Assembly: GCA_964524125.1 (NCBI GenBank)
Contig: CAZGBY010000070.1
Coordinates: 1 to 5,471 of the forward strand
DNA: 5,471 nucleotides
Reading direction: 5' to 3'
Source: CAG-307 sp964524125
Lineage (GTDB): Bacteria > Bacillota_I > Bacilli_A > Acholeplasmatales > Anaeroplasmataceae
The translations under genes were made by a program, and so were the position numbers. The notes under the pieces are model-generated. The model was not told where the DNA came from and made no database searches. It saw nothing but the letters and a program-made list of their open reading frames with translations. Each line of letters starts with the position of its first letter. Position 1 is the first letter of the stretch. This document shows, in pieces, positions 5,373 to 5,471 of this stretch.

Positions 5373-5471
5373 GCCGAATTTCAAGTAGAAAGTGGAATTA
5401 AGTGATAAAAGCCCATTTTTTTTATAGGTAAATACGATTTATTTCTTGAGTTTTAATAAGATTTAATTCAT

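Noticed and set aside
1..5471. CRISPR array, tRNA, rRNA, riboswitch or insertion sequence
   Set aside because: No spaced direct repeats, no tRNA cloverleaf with a T-loop motif, no rRNA segments, no recognisable riboswitch core and no transposase-like frame were seen on either strand.

Overview
The window is a very AT-rich, almost entirely plus-strand stretch of a low-GC Bacillota genome. It is most like the gut Bacilli, Erysipelotrichia and RF39-type lineages; I infer this from base composition, gene order and protein style, and a species cannot be named. TGA is used as a stop (the sigma-factor gene ends in TGA with another gene close behind) and TGG encodes Trp, so ordinary bacterial code 11 applies rather than the Mycoplasma code.

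Left part (1-1113): a bidirectional hairpin terminator is followed by a two-gene unit. It encodes a 116-aa two-pass membrane protein of unknown function and a TetR-family repressor. An inverted repeat sits in the promoter region of this unit.

Middle part (about 1114-2566): the stretch after tetR is not empty. It holds the decayed remains of one long gene of about 440 codons for a condensation/acyltransferase-like protein. The HHxxxDG active-site motif (HHTLCDG) is still readable, but at least three frame changes and one in-frame TAA break the gene. A near-perfect 16-bp palindrome lies just upstream of it, next to a TTGACA box, and is a good candidate operator for the adjacent TetR protein. 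A strong rho-independent terminator closes the region.

Right part (2591-5335): this is the conserved Bacillota cluster rlmB, sigH-like sigma factor, rpmG (49 aa), secE, nusG, all on the plus strand. rlmB and the sigma gene are 5 nt apart and probably one transcript. rpmG-secE-nusG have their own strong promoter near 3862-3895 and end at a terminator that overlaps the nusG stop codon. The usual order has yacP between rlmB and sigH and rplK-rplA after nusG; here yacP is absent and nusG is followed by a terminator and a small membrane-protein gene. That gene has its own terminator. The last 100 bases contain no supported gene.

Nothing in the window amounts to a new multi-gene system. The points most worth a second look are the eroded acyltransferase gene with its intact-looking regulator and operator, the very short SigH/ComX-like sigma factor, the three-pass SecE in a Bacillota-type context, and the NusG KOW motif lacking its usual glycine.
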